A stretch of DNA of 64,000 nt. Origin: Blautia wexlerae DSM 19850 (GTDB lineage: Bacteria; Bacillota; Clostridia; Lachnospirales; Lachnospiraceae). Position numbers and translations under genes: made by a program. Shown here in pieces: positions 45,041 to 54,216 of this stretch. The DNA lies in contig NZ_CP102267.1 of the NCBI RefSeq assembly GCF_025148125.1, positions 3,048,501 to 3,112,500 of the forward strand, read 5' to 3'. Within the stretch, counting starts at the first letter, position 1, and the number at the start of each line of letters is the position of its first letter. The notes under the pieces are model-generated. The model made no database searches. It had not been told where the DNA came from and was given only the letters and a program-made list of their open reading frames with translations.

Positions 45041-46756
45041 CTACATCTTACGAAACCTCTCATACCGTTCCTGTGCAATCTGCAGTCCACTTTTACCAGT
45101 CTGTTTCTCCAGGAACTGCTTCATTCTGATCTTCATATATTCTGCAATTTCCGGCAAACTCTCCTCACTTGCAGGATATTCCTCCGGTATGATCCGTTCA
45201 ATGATTCCCAGTTCTTTCAGATGAGCCGCCGTTACTTTCATGACCTCCGCAGCTTCCGGTGCCTTTCTGCTGTCTTTCCAGAGAATGGATGCAAAGCCTT
45301 CCGGTGAAAGGATGGTGTAGGTTGCATTTTCCATCATCCAGACTTCATTGCCAACTGCAAGTGCAAGTGCACCGCCACTGCCGCCTTCACCAATTACAAC
45401 CGAAAGAACCGGCACCTTCAAATCGGACATTTCCAGAAGATTCCTTGCAATGGCTTCGCCCTGTCCCCGTTCTTCTGCTTCCAGTCCACAGAATGCCCCC
45501 GGAGTGTCTACAAATGCAATGACTGCACGTCCGAATTTCTCTGCCTGTTTCATCAGTCGAAGAGCCTTTTTGTACCCTTCCGGTGATGGCATTCCGAAGT
45601 TACATCTGATGTTTTCTTTTGTAGTATGCCCTTTACGGATTCCGATTACTGTAACGGGCTGTCCGTCCAGTGTAGCAATGCCGCCGATGATGGCATTGTC
45701 GTCTCTGACACCTCTGTCACCATGAAATTCCATGAAATCATCAAAAATGGCATCAATATATTCCGCTGCTGACGGACGGTCACTGCTTCTGGCAATCTGG
45801 ACTCTGTCCCAGGCTGTGAGATTTTTTTGTTTCTTCTGCTTTTTCTTTTTGCCAAAAGTATCGAAAGATCTGGCAGATGTTTCCTGTGGAAATTCTCCGT
45901 AACATTTTCTGGTATCATGCAGTTTCAGGGTCAGCGAAAGAACATCCCGCATAGAGCCTCGTTCAACAATTCCGTCGAGAAATCCATGTTCCAGAAGAAA
46001 TTCCGGTCTCTGGAAGCCCTCCGGCAGTTTCTGACCTATAGTCTGTTCAATGACTCTCGGGCCGGCAAATCCGATCAGTGAGCCTGGTTCTGCAAGGATA
46101 ATATCTCCAAGCATGGCAAAGCTTGCTGTAACGCCACCGGTAGTCGGGTCTGTCAGCACAGATGTGTAGAGAAGCCCTGCCTGGGAGTGACGTTTAATGG
46201 CTGCGGAGGTTTTTGCCATCTGCATCAGTGATACAATTCCTTCCTGCATTCTGGCACCGCCGGAGCAACAGAACAGAATGACCGGAAGTCCCTGTTTTGT
46301 TGCTTCTTCAAATAAGCGGGTGATCTTTTCTCCCACCACATATCCCATGGAAGCCATGAGAAATCTGGTATCCATGGCTCCGATCACTGTACGGATTCCT
46401 CCGATGGTGGCTTCTCCGATGAGAATTGCCTCATCAAGGTGTGTTTTTTCTCTCAGATCCTCAATTTTCTGCGGATAATCCGGATAGTCCAGTGGATTGC
46501 TGTTGTCAATTCCTGTGAACCACTCTTTAAAACTTCCTTTATCTGCGATCATTTTGATCCGGCGTTTCGCACTGATTCTGAAATATCCTCCGCATTTCGG
46601 GCACACATAGGCGTTGGATATTACGTCTTCTCTGTAAACCATTTCTCCGCACTTTGGACATTTGATCCATAAGCCTTCAGGTACGGAAACAGATGCGGCC
46701 TGTTTATGCCGGTCTTCTGAAACTGTTTTCTTAAAAAATCTCTTCAAGTCTGCCAT
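45041..46756 (-). CDS. accDA: Fused acetyl-CoA carboxylase carboxyltransferase (AccD-AccA)
   Basis: Both carboxyltransferase subunits of acetyl-CoA carboxylase in one chain; it moves the carboxyl group from biotin to acetyl-CoA, giving malonyl-CoA. Of 571 residues, 1-295 are AccD (zinc finger Cys33, Cys36, Cys52, Cys55; [28 protein letters not shown]) and about 312-571 are AccA ([54 protein letters not shown]). The joint is a Lys/Gln-rich linker (302-312). Separate genes are the rule in Bacillus; no frameshift is involved. Last gene of the fab-acc cluster, with a 180-base gap to accC. Confidence 0.97.
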   Translation of the reverse strand: MADLKRFFKKTVSEDRHKQAASVSVPEGLWIKCPKCGEMVYREDVISNAYVCPKCGGYFRISAKRRIKMIADKGSFKEWFTGIDNSNPLDYPDYPQKIEDLREKTHLDEAILIGEATIGGIRTVIGAMDTRFLMASMGYVVGEKITRLFEEATKQGLPVILFCCSGGARMQEGIVSLMQMAKTSAAIKRHSQAGLLYTSVLTDPTTGGVTASFAMLGDIILAEPGSLIGFAGPRVIEQTIGQKLPEGFQRPEFLLEHGFLDGIVERGSMRDVLSLTLKLHDTRKCYGEFPQETSARSFDTFGKKKKQKKQKNLTAWDRVQIARSSDRPSAAEYIDAIFDDFMEFHGDRGVRDDNAIIGGIATLDGQPVTVIGIRKGHTTKENIRCNFGMPSPEGYKKALRLMKQAEKFGRAVIAFVDTPGAFCGLEAEERGQGEAIARNLLEMSDLKVPVLSVVIGEGGSGGALALAVGNEVWMMENATYTILSPEGFASILWKDSRKAPEAAEVMKVTAAHLKELGIIERIIPEEYPASEESLPEIAEYMKIRMKQFLEKQTGKSGLQIAQERYERFRKM

Positions 46757-46860
46757 TAAAATCCTGCTCCTTTATGTAACCCAATTTGATGTTCTTTCAG
46801 ACAACAAAATAACGTTAATAACTATTAATCAAACTAATTCTGTCAAAAATTATTTTATCG

Positions 46861-46876
46861 ATTTGCTTATCAATTA
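46861..46876 (-). promoter_or_regulatory. FabT-like site upstream of accDA
   Basis: ATTTGCTTATCAATTA agrees at 13 of 16 positions with the streptococcal FabT box ATTTGATTATCAAATT. The region is AT-rich, so chance is possible. Confidence 0.35.
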
Positions 46877-46938
46877 CCTTTCAATAATAAATATGTAATT
46901 TCTGCTGAACTATAAAATATATTTGCACCAGTTTTCTT

Positions 46939-48285
46939 TTACAGATCCGGATAATGCTGCGGAATGAAATCTGTGGTGATATTTCCTTCCTGAAAATCCG
47001 GCTGATTGAGAAGTTCATACAGAAAATCCACGTTAGTTTTTACTCCTTCGATGGCAACTTCTCCAAGTGCACTGATCATCTTTCGAATGGCACTGCGGCG
47101 GTCTTTGTCATAAACAATGATCTTGGCAATCATAGAATCATAGTAGGGCGGGATTGCGTAGTCATTATAAACTGCTGTATCCACGCGGATTCCGTTTCCA
47201 CCGGGAAGATGTAAGTCAGTGATCTTACCAGGGCATGGCATGAAATGTCTCTCAGGATCCTCGGCATTGATTCTGCATTCCATGGCGTGGCCGCGGATTT
47301 CTATGTCTTTCTGCTGAACGCTTAACGGTTCACCTGCCGCAATGCAGATCTGCTCTTTGATCAGGTCTACACCAGACACAAATTCTGTTACCGGATGTTC
47401 TACCTGGATTCTGGTGTTCATTTCCATGAAATAAAATTCTCCGGACTGATCCAGAAGAAATTCTATGGTTCCTGCACTTTCATAGCCTGCTGCCTTTGCT
47501 GCCCGTACTGCTGTCTCACCCATTTTCTTTCTCAGATCATCAGAGATTGCGATACATGGAGACTCTTCGATCATTTTCTGGTGACGTCTCTGAACAGAGC
47601 AGTCTCGTTCTCCCAGATGAACTACATTTCCGTATTTATCCGCAAGAATCTGCACTTCAACATGTCTGGGATTCTCCACAAACCGTTCCAGATACATGGT
47701 ATTATCGGAGAAGGAATGGACCGACTCCTGCTGTGCTGTCTCAAACAATTTGGCAAATTCCTGTTCATTTCCGGCTACACGCATTCCTTTTCCACCGCCG
47801 CCTGCTGATGCTTTGATCATGACCGGAAAACCGATTTCCTTTACAGCTTCCAAAGCCTGCTCTACTGTGTAGACCGGTTCCTTTGTGCCGGGCACTACCG
47901 GGACTTTAGCTTTCCGCATTGTGTTTTTCGCCTCAGATTTATTTCCCATTCTGGAAATTACTTCTGCGGAAGGACCAATAAATGCCACATTACATTTCTC
48001 ACACATTTCCACAAAACGGCTGTTCTCTGAGAGAAATCCGAATCCCGGGTGGATTGCTTCTGCTTTTGTGGCAATGGTAGCACTTAAGATTCGCTCCATG
48101 TTCAGATAGCTGTCTGATGACTGTGCCTTTCCGATGCATACTGCTTCATCTGCAAGCTGGGTATGCAGGGCATCTCTGTCTGCTTCTGAGTATACGGCTA
48201 CTGTGCGGATTCCCATCTCACGACATGCCCGGATGATCCTCACTGCAATTTCACCACGATTGGCGATCAAAATTTTATTAAACAT
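46939..48285 (-). CDS. accC: Acetyl-CoA carboxylase biotin carboxylase
   Basis: Carboxylates the biotin of AccB using ATP and bicarbonate. The 448 residues show MFNKILIANRGEIAVRIIRACREMG at the start, the ATP-grasp loop KASAGGGGKGMR (about 159-170), ERDCSVQRRHQKMIEESP, and MEMNTRIQVEHPVTE. Length is standard. It stands 4 bases downstream of fabZ in the operon acpP...accDA. Confidence 0.98.
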   Translation of the reverse strand: MFNKILIANRGEIAVRIIRACREMGIRTVAVYSEADRDALHTQLADEAVCIGKAQSSDSYLNMERILSATIATKAEAIHPGFGFLSENSRFVEMCEKCNVAFIGPSAEVISRMGNKSEAKNTMRKAKVPVVPGTKEPVYTVEQALEAVKEIGFPVMIKASAGGGGKGMRVAGNEQEFAKLFETAQQESVHSFSDNTMYLERFVENPRHVEVQILADKYGNVVHLGERDCSVQRRHQKMIEESPCIAISDDLRKKMGETAVRAAKAAGYESAGTIEFLLDQSGEFYFMEMNTRIQVEHPVTEFVSGVDLIKEQICIAAGEPLSVQQKDIEIRGHAMECRINAEDPERHFMPCPGKITDLHLPGGNGIRVDTAVYNDYAIPPYYDSMIAKIIVYDKDRRSAIRKMISALGEVAIEGVKTNVDFLYELLNQPDFQEGNITTDFIPQHYPDL

Positions 48286-48288
48286 CTG

Positions 48289-48720
48289 TTATGCTCCTAC
48301 TGCAAAAGTCAGCTCTGCGATCACTGCTACCTTACCGTCCTGGTTTGTTGCTTTTGCTTTTCCCACTCCCATGGGACCTTTTTCCTTAATGATCTCTACT
48401 TCGAGAGTAAGGGTATCTCCGGGAACTACCTTGTTCTTGAATTTTGCATTGTTGATCGATGCAAAATATGCGATCTTTCCTTTATTTTCCGGTTTACTCA
48501 GAATTGCAACTGCACCTGTCTGCGCAAGCGCTTCAACGATCAGAACTCCCGGCATAACCGGTTCCTGTGGAAAGTGTCCTGCGAAATGCGGCTCATTATA
48601 GGTAACACATTTCTTTCCTGTTGCCTTCACACCCGGCACCAGTTCTTCAATAGTATCAATCAGGAGGAACGGGTGTCTGTGGGGAATGATCTCCATGATT
48701 TCTTTTGTTGTAAGTTTCAT
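48289..48720 (-). CDS. fabZ: 3-hydroxyacyl-ACP dehydratase FabZ
   Basis: Removes water from 3-hydroxyacyl-ACP in fatty-acid elongation. The 143-residue hotdog protein contains [34 protein letters not shown] with catalytic His49 and Glu63. The accB-fabZ-accC order is the usual one in Firmicutes. Confidence 0.97.
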   Translation of the reverse strand: MKLTTKEIMEIIPHRHPFLLIDTIEELVPGVKATGKKCVTYNEPHFAGHFPQEPVMPGVLIVEALAQTGAVAILSKPENKGKIAYFASINNAKFKNKVVPGDTLTLEVEIIKEKGPMGVGKAKATNQDGKVAVIAELTFAVGA

Positions 48721-48739
48721 AGTTTTTTACCTCCTTCTT

Positions 48740-49201
48740 CTATTCTATCACAAACATCGGCTGTCCGAACTCTACCATCTGCTCGTTTTCTACAAGGATT
48801 TCTTTTACTGTACCATCAAATTCTGATTCAATCTCGTTCATCAGCTTCATTGCTTCCACAATGCCAAGGACCTGACCTTTGCTTACTTTATCTCCTACTT
48901 TTACAAAGGGGGGATTTTCCGGAGAAGATGCTGCATAATAGGTACCTACAAGAGGAGATTTTACCACACTTCCTGTCTGTACTTCATCGTTAACAGCATT
49001 GACGGATTCTACATGTACAGCCTGCTGCACTACCGGCTGATACTGCTGAGCATCTGCCGGATCAGTATTGACTGCCATCTGCTGTACAATTGTTTTCTCT
49101 TTTGACATGGAAATATTTAAGGTATCGTCCTGCAGGTTAAATTCTGTGAGATCTGAATCGCTGACTGCGTGGATCAGTTCTAATATATTTGCCAGTTCCA
49201 T
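48740..49201 (-). CDS. accB: Biotin carboxyl carrier protein
   Basis: Carries biotin between AccC and AccDA. The 153 residues comprise a variable N-terminal part, a Gln/Val-rich linker (about 38-78) and a biotinyl domain (79-153) with the biotin Lys119 in VEAMKLMNEI. BirA-type ligase is not encoded nearby. Confidence 0.97.
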   Translation of the reverse strand: MELANILELIHAVSDSDLTEFNLQDDTLNISMSKEKTIVQQMAVNTDPADAQQYQPVVQQAVHVESVNAVNDEVQTGSVVKSPLVGTYYAASSPENPPFVKVGDKVSKGQVLGIVEAMKLMNEIESEFDGTVKEILVENEQMVEFGQPMFVIE

Positions 49202-49288
49202 TTATTTCCTCCTGCTGAAATAGCTATATTATAAGATCACTGTCGTATATTGTTTTCAAAATCACCATACCATTTATTATCTGCGTGA

Positions 49289-50524
49289 TCAGTCTTCGTA
49301 CTTTTTAATAAGTAAGGATGCGTTATGTCCGCCAAAGCCAAGAGAATTGGTAAGTGCATATTTGATATCCATCTTTACATTACCGTTTCCTACATAATCC
49401 AGGTCACACTGTTCATCCGGCACCTTATAACCAACAGTCTGATGGATCAGGCCTTCCTGAAGTTCTTTTACACAGGTGATCACTTCCACTGCACCGGCAG
49501 CTCCCAGAAGATGTCCTGTAATAGATTTTGTAGAATTTATTTTCATTTCTTTTGCGTGTTCACCAAATGTTTTCTTAATGGCAATTGTTTCAAATAAGTC
49601 ATTATGATGTGTGCTTGTACCATGTGCGTTTACATACCATACATCATCTGTGGAAATTCCTGCTTCTTTTACAGCCCATTCCATAGCTTTGGCAGCACCG
49701 GAACCGTCCTCTGCAGGGGATGTAATGTGATAAGCATCTCCTGTTGCACCATATCCGACAACCTCGCCAAGGATTTTCGCTCCACGTGCTTTGGCATGCT
49801 CCAGTTCTTCCAGAACTACCACGCCGGCACCCTCACCCATTACAAAACCGCTTCTTTCTTTGTCAAAAGGGATGGAACATCTCTCAGGATCTGTGGATGA
49901 GGTCAATGCTGTCAGTGCCGCAAAACCACCAAAGCCTGTTGGTGTGATAGCTGCTTCCGTTCCACCTGCAACCATAACATCTGCATCAGAGCACTGAATA
50001 GTACGGTATGCTTCTCCAATGCTGTGGGTTCCTGTTGCACAGGCAGTTACAACATTAATGTTCTTTCCGCGGAGTCCAAACTGAATGGAAACATTTCCGG
50101 ATGCCATATTGGAGATCAGAAGAGGAATCATCAGAGGATTCAGTCTTCCTGGTCCCTTTGTGTTGAGAATTTCGCAGGATTTCTCTACCACCTGCATACT
50201 TCCGATACCGCTTCCCACGCTACAGCCTACACGGAAGGAATCTTCTTTTGTCATATCCAGTCCGGACTGCTCAATAGCTTCTTTTGCTGCTGCTACCGCA
50301 TACTGGCTGAAAAGCTCCATACGTTTTGCAGATTTGAAATCCATATAATCCTTTGGATTAAAATTGTTGATCTCTGCTGCCATATGCGCTCTGTAATTTG
50401 TGGAATCAAAACGTGTTACTTCTGCAAAGTTTGTTTTTCCTTCTTTTACGCTGTTCCAGAATTCTTCTACACTAAGGCCTACCGGAGTGATTGCTCCCAT
50501 ACCTGTAATTACAACTCTTCTCAT
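49289..50524 (-). CDS. fabF: 3-oxoacyl-ACP synthase II
   Basis: Condensing enzyme for fatty-acid elongation. The 411 residues have the catalytic triad Cys162 (VTACATGTHSIG), His in NAHGTSTHHND and His in TKSITGHLLGAAGA, typical of KAS II. No KAS III (FabH) gene is in the cluster, so the starting condensation must be encoded elsewhere or done otherwise. Confidence 0.97.
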   Translation of the reverse strand: MRRVVITGMGAITPVGLSVEEFWNSVKEGKTNFAEVTRFDSTNYRAHMAAEINNFNPKDYMDFKSAKRMELFSQYAVAAAKEAIEQSGLDMTKEDSFRVGCSVGSGIGSMQVVEKSCEILNTKGPGRLNPLMIPLLISNMASGNVSIQFGLRGKNINVVTACATGTHSIGEAYRTIQCSDADVMVAGGTEAAITPTGFGGFAALTALTSSTDPERCSIPFDKERSGFVMGEGAGVVVLEELEHAKARGAKILGEVVGYGATGDAYHITSPAEDGSGAAKAMEWAVKEAGISTDDVWYVNAHGTSTHHNDLFETIAIKKTFGEHAKEMKINSTKSITGHLLGAAGAVEVITCVKELQEGLIHQTVGYKVPDEQCDLDYVGNGNVKMDIKYALTNSLGFGGHNASLLIKKYED

Positions 50525-50538
50525 TTTGTTCTCCTTAT

Positions 50539-51279
50539 TTATACGTTCATACCGCCATCTACGCTGATGACCTGTCCTGTAATATAGTCTGCTTTGTCTG
50601 ATGCCAGAAATACTGCTGTATTTGCAATATCCTCAGGCTTTCCGAAACGTCCCAGGATAATCTGCTTACATGCATTTTCCCTGATTTCTTCTGAGAGTAC
50701 TCCTGTCATCTCTGTGTCTACAAATCCGGGTGCAATGGCATTTACCGTAATTCCCCGGCTGCCCAGCTCTCTTGCCATTGTTTTTGTCAGACCGATCACA
50801 CCTGCTTTGGATGCAGCATAATTTGCCTGGCCCACATTTCCGAGGATTCCGGAAACAGAAGAAATATTGATAATCTTTCCACTTCTCTGTTTCAGCATCT
50901 GACGGGCACTGTGACGGATTGTATTGAATGTACCTTTCAGGTTTACATTAAGTACAGAATCGAAATCCTCTTCTTTCATTTTCATGATCAGACCATCTTT
51001 GGTAATTCCTGCATTATTAACCAGAATATCAAGGTGTCCGTATTCTTTAACTATATCTTTAATCATTGCTTCACAGGCTGTGAAATCACTGACATTGCAT
51101 TTATATATGGAAGCTTTTCCACCGTTTTCTTCGATGGTCTGTTTTACTTCCTTCGCTCTCTCTTCAGAACCATTGTAATTGATAACCACCTCTGCACCTT
51201 CCTTTGCAAGAGCAATAGCAATGGCTCGTCCGATTCCACGTCCTGCACCTGTAACCAGGGCAATTTTATTTTTCAGCAT
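50539..51279 (-). CDS. fabG: 3-oxoacyl-ACP reductase FabG
   Basis: NADPH-dependent reductase of the elongation cycle. The 246-residue short-chain dehydrogenase shows the nucleotide motif GAGRGIG (11-17), NNAG (88-91), and the catalytic Ser141, Tyr154 and Lys158 (YAASK). It starts one base after the fabD stop region and runs into fabF. Confidence 0.97.
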   Translation of the reverse strand: MLKNKIALVTGAGRGIGRAIAIALAKEGAEVVINYNGSEERAKEVKQTIEENGGKASIYKCNVSDFTACEAMIKDIVKEYGHLDILVNNAGITKDGLIMKMKEEDFDSVLNVNLKGTFNTIRHSARQMLKQRSGKIINISSVSGILGNVGQANYAASKAGVIGLTKTMARELGSRGITVNAIAPGFVDTEMTGVLSEEIRENACKQIILGRFGKPEDIANTAVFLASDKADYITGQVISVDGGMNV

Positions 51280-51280
51280 T

Positions 51281-52201
51281 TTACAGACACTCCTTTCTCA
51301 CTTCATCCAGATCTTCTGTTTTCTCAACATGTAATGCTTTTACATTTCTGTTGATCTTTTTGAGAAATCCTGTCAGAGTTTTTCCTGGTCCAATCTCAAT
51401 AAAAGTATCTACACCATCATCAATCATCTGTTCTACACACTGCTGCCAGCGCACAGAGGATGAAACCTGACTGACAAGCAATTCCTTTACCTGCTCCGGT
51501 CCTGTCACATACTGTGCAGTTACATTTGTCACATAAGGTACTGTAAATGACTGGATTTCTACCTTCTCAAGTTCCTGTCCCAGTTTTTCCCCTGCGCCTT
51601 TGAGAAGCTCACAGTGAAATGGGCCACTGACTTTAAGAGGAATCACACGTCTGGCGCCTGCTGCCTTTAATGCCTCCCCTGCTGCTGCAACTGCTGTCTC
51701 CTCGCCTGTGATCACAATCTGTCCCGGACAGTTATAATTTGCAATGGATACAATTCCCTGTGTCTCATTGCAGATTTTTTCGATCAGCTCTGCATCTGTT
51801 CCAAGAACAGCGGACATTGCACCACCTGTAGGATATGCCTCCTGCATAAAAATTCCTCTTTTTCGCACTACAGTAAATGCATCCTCTTCCTTCATAACAC
51901 CGGAGGCCACCAGTGCTCCGTATTCTCCAAGGCTCAGTCCAGCATTTACCTGAGACCTGATTCCGGCTTCCTCTACAGCTCTTAAGATTGCAATTTCTGC
52001 TGTCAGCATGGCAATCTGTGTATATTCTGTAATATTTAATCTGTCATTCTCTTCAAAGCATAAAGCTTTCACATCAAGTCCGGATGCTTTTGATGCGCTT
52101 TCAAATACTTCGCGACTTACAGCATATTTTTCATAAAAATCTTTCGCCATTCCTGTATACTGTGCACCCTGTCCCGGAAATACAAATGCAATTTTAGACA
52201 T
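51281..52201 (-). CDS. fabD: Malonyl-CoA:ACP transacylase FabD
   Basis: Loads malonyl groups onto ACP. The 306 residues have FVFPGQGAQYTGM (7-19), the nucleophile Ser90 in GLSLGEYGAL, and the catalytic His in VSGPFHCELL. Upstream, in the acpP-fabD gap, a FabT-like palindrome overlaps a TATAAT. The fabK gene found between acpP and fabD in many Firmicutes is missing. Confidence 0.97.
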   Translation of the reverse strand: MSKIAFVFPGQGAQYTGMAKDFYEKYAVSREVFESASKASGLDVKALCFEENDRLNITEYTQIAMLTAEIAILRAVEEAGIRSQVNAGLSLGEYGALVASGVMKEEDAFTVVRKRGIFMQEAYPTGGAMSAVLGTDAELIEKICNETQGIVSIANYNCPGQIVITGEETAVAAAGEALKAAGARRVIPLKVSGPFHCELLKGAGEKLGQELEKVEIQSFTVPYVTNVTAQYVTGPEQVKELLVSQVSSSVRWQQCVEQMIDDGVDTFIEIGPGKTLTGFLKKINRNVKALHVEKTEDLDEVRKECL

Positions 52202-52283
52202 ATCATTTTCCTTTCCTTTATTTTTATGTTTATATCAGATGATAACAATTTGTTTCTGATTGCAAATTATTTTAGTTTAAAAT

Positions 52284-52300
52284 ATTTTGATATTCAAATT
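52284..52300 (-). promoter_or_regulatory. FabT-like operator upstream of fabD
   Basis: ATTTTGATATTCAAATT contains the palindrome TTTGA-TAT-TCAAA. On the minus strand it reads directly on from a TATAAT, with the same geometry as the acpP site (TATAnTTTGAA.ATCAAA.TA in both). Confidence 0.6.
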
Positions 52301-52367
52301 ATAATGTCAAAAAATTCTCCCCGAAGCCATCTCTGGCTCCAAGGAGTTATTTGTCATTTCTATATGA

Positions 52368-52601
52368 TTAAGCCTCTACGCCTTTGTTTTTCAGATAATC
52401 CATAACAGCTCCGACTGTTGTTAAATCTGTAAGATCTTCAGCCGGGATCTCAATATTGTATTCATCTTCCAGAGCCATAACCAGCTCAAACAGGTCAAGT
52501 GAATCTGCACCAAGATCATCCTTGAAAGAAGTTTCAGCAGTAATTCCTGCTGCATCACAATTTAACTGCTCTGCGATCATTTCACTCATTTTTTCTAACA
52601 T
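52368..52601 (-). CDS. acpP: Acyl carrier protein
   Basis: Carrier of the growing fatty acyl chain. The 77-residue acidic helical protein has the phosphopantetheine site Ser34 in DDLGADSLDLFELVMALE. First gene of the fatty-acid operon, preceded by an AAAGGAG site and, 200 bases upstream, by a strong promoter with operator. The PPTase at 40.5 kb could modify it. Confidence 0.97.
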   Translation of the reverse strand: MLEKMSEMIAEQLNCDAAGITAETSFKDDLGADSLDLFELVMALEDEYNIEIPAEDLTDLTTVGAVMDYLKNKGVEA

Positions 52602-52786
52602 AATTTTCTCTTCTCCTTTAATTCAAGCCCCGGAATGCTTCTCTTTTTCCTGCTCCGGTTATCACTTGTTTTTTATTATTTTTGTTAAGCAGATGATGAT
52701 TCTGCTTTTTCTTGTTTTCAACCTTATCATCCGTCAGACCAGTAAATACGTCTCATTTATTCAGATTTGGTTTTATCGGGATTGAT

Positions 52787-52805
52787 TACTTTGATGTTCA
52801 AAGTA
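52787..52805 (-). promoter_or_regulatory. FabT-like operator of the acpP operon
   Basis: TACTTTGATGTTCAAAGTA is a perfect 8+3+8 palindrome with the FabT-type core TTTGA-NNN-TCAAA. It overlaps the -10 element of the acpP promoter, which fits repression. Confidence 0.72.
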
Positions 52806-52830
52806 TATATTCTTCCCTCCTGTTTGTCAA
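52802..52830 (-). promoter_or_regulatory. Sigma-A promoter of the acpP-fab-acc operon
   Basis: On the minus strand a perfect TTGACA (52825-52830) has a 17-base spacer to TATACT (52802-52807). The leader to acpP is about 200 bases. Confidence 0.85.
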
Positions 52831-52850
52831 GCACTATTTTATTACATTTT

Positions 52851-54047
52851 TTATTCCTCAAATTTAATCTGCCTTGCCACACTCAGCGCAAGTCCCATCT
52901 CTGCCATAAGGAATACGATCGACGTACCTCCATAACTGATAAACGGAAGAGTGACACCTGTATTCGGCATAAGATTTACAACAACCGCAATATTAAGAAT
53001 AACCTGCAATGCTATGTGAATAAAAATTCCACTGACCATAAGTGAGCCAAACATATCCGGTGCATTCTGTGCAATAACAAACAGCCTGTATAACAGATAT
53101 GCATAAAGCATCAGCACGATAAGACCTCCAAAAATCCCCAGTTCTTCACAGATAATTGAAAAAATCATGTCATTCTGTGCCTCAGGTACACTTCCCAGCT
53201 TCTGAATACTGTTTCCAAGTCCTCTGCCAAAAAATCCTCCCGAGCCAATCGCATACAATGCCTGAATTGTCTGATACCCCCAACTGTCCGCATATTCTTC
53301 CGGATGAAGCCATACCATGATTCGTCTCAGACGAAAGCTTCCACTTCCATCAACACTCACTGTTGCATTCAGAAAAATGACTCCGATCACTGCCAGCGCA
53401 ATAACAACACCTGCAATAATAATAAAAATCTTAATATCCGGGTGAGACACAAAAATCAGTCCTGCAGTAATACAGAAAATAATAATTGCTGTACTCAGAT
53501 TGTCCGTAAATACATATGCAGCCAGTGCCAGTCCGCCTCCCACAACAGCAAGAACCATACAGCCCTTTAAGGTACGGACTTTCTTTCCCATATGCACGAT
53601 CATATATGGGAGGCAGACAATAACTGCTATCTTGGCAAGCTCTGCCGGCTGGAACTGAACCGGTCCAAGATTCAGCCATCTCTGGGCACCATGAGAAGAC
53701 TGCCCCAGCGGTGTTTTTACCAGTGCCATCAACACCAGTGCCGCTACATACAAAGCTGTGCTAAAACGGTTCAGTATCCGATAATTGAGCCTGGAAATGA
53801 TCAGCGCCATGATAATACATGCCACGCTGATGATGGCCTGTTTTTTAAAAAAATACATGTCGCTTCCGTAATTTATCTGAGCCATATAGGAGCTTGTACT
53901 GTACAGCATGATAAGCCCAAAACAGGTCAGCAGTACAATAACTGCTACCAGACTGTAATCATAATAATCTGTTTTTGTTTTTCGACGCGCCCTGCTCTTG
54001 GAAGATGCTGTTGAATACGACTTTTTTTGTGATTTTGTATTTTCCAT
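52851..54047 (-). CDS. ftsW: SEDS peptidoglycan glycosyltransferase (FtsW/SpoVE type)
   Basis: Membrane enzyme that polymerises lipid II into glycan strands. The 398 residues have a basic cytoplasmic N-terminus (1-28) and about ten membrane helices. Signature parts are QPAELAKIAVIVCLPY, GSGGFFGRGLGNSIQKLGSVPEAQNDMIFSIICEELG and VVNLMPNTGVTLPFISYGGTSIVF. FtsW (division) and SpoVE (spore cortex) cannot be separated by eye. No penicillin-binding protein partner is adjacent. Confidence 0.92.
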   Translation of the reverse strand: MENTKSQKKSYSTASSKSRARRKTKTDYYDYSLVAVIVLLTCFGLIMLYSTSSYMAQINYGSDMYFFKKQAIISVACIIMALIISRLNYRILNRFSTALYVAALVLMALVKTPLGQSSHGAQRWLNLGPVQFQPAELAKIAVIVCLPYMIVHMGKKVRTLKGCMVLAVVGGGLALAAYVFTDNLSTAIIIFCITAGLIFVSHPDIKIFIIIAGVVIALAVIGVIFLNATVSVDGSGSFRLRRIMVWLHPEEYADSWGYQTIQALYAIGSGGFFGRGLGNSIQKLGSVPEAQNDMIFSIICEELGIFGGLIVLMLYAYLLYRLFVIAQNAPDMFGSLMVSGIFIHIALQVILNIAVVVNLMPNTGVTLPFISYGGTSIVFLMAEMGLALSVARQIKFEE

Positions 54048-54216
54048 TTAATCACCTGATGCTTTCTTGTTTTCTAAAATTCCCATCTGACTTTTTTATT
54101 ATAACAGAAAGCTTTTTCATAAGCAATGGGGCAGTTGCCTGATTGCATCCGCCCCATTTTAGATAAGTCTGGCTGTTCATCTTTCCCTTATTCTGTATGT
54201 CTCAAGTTTATGATAT

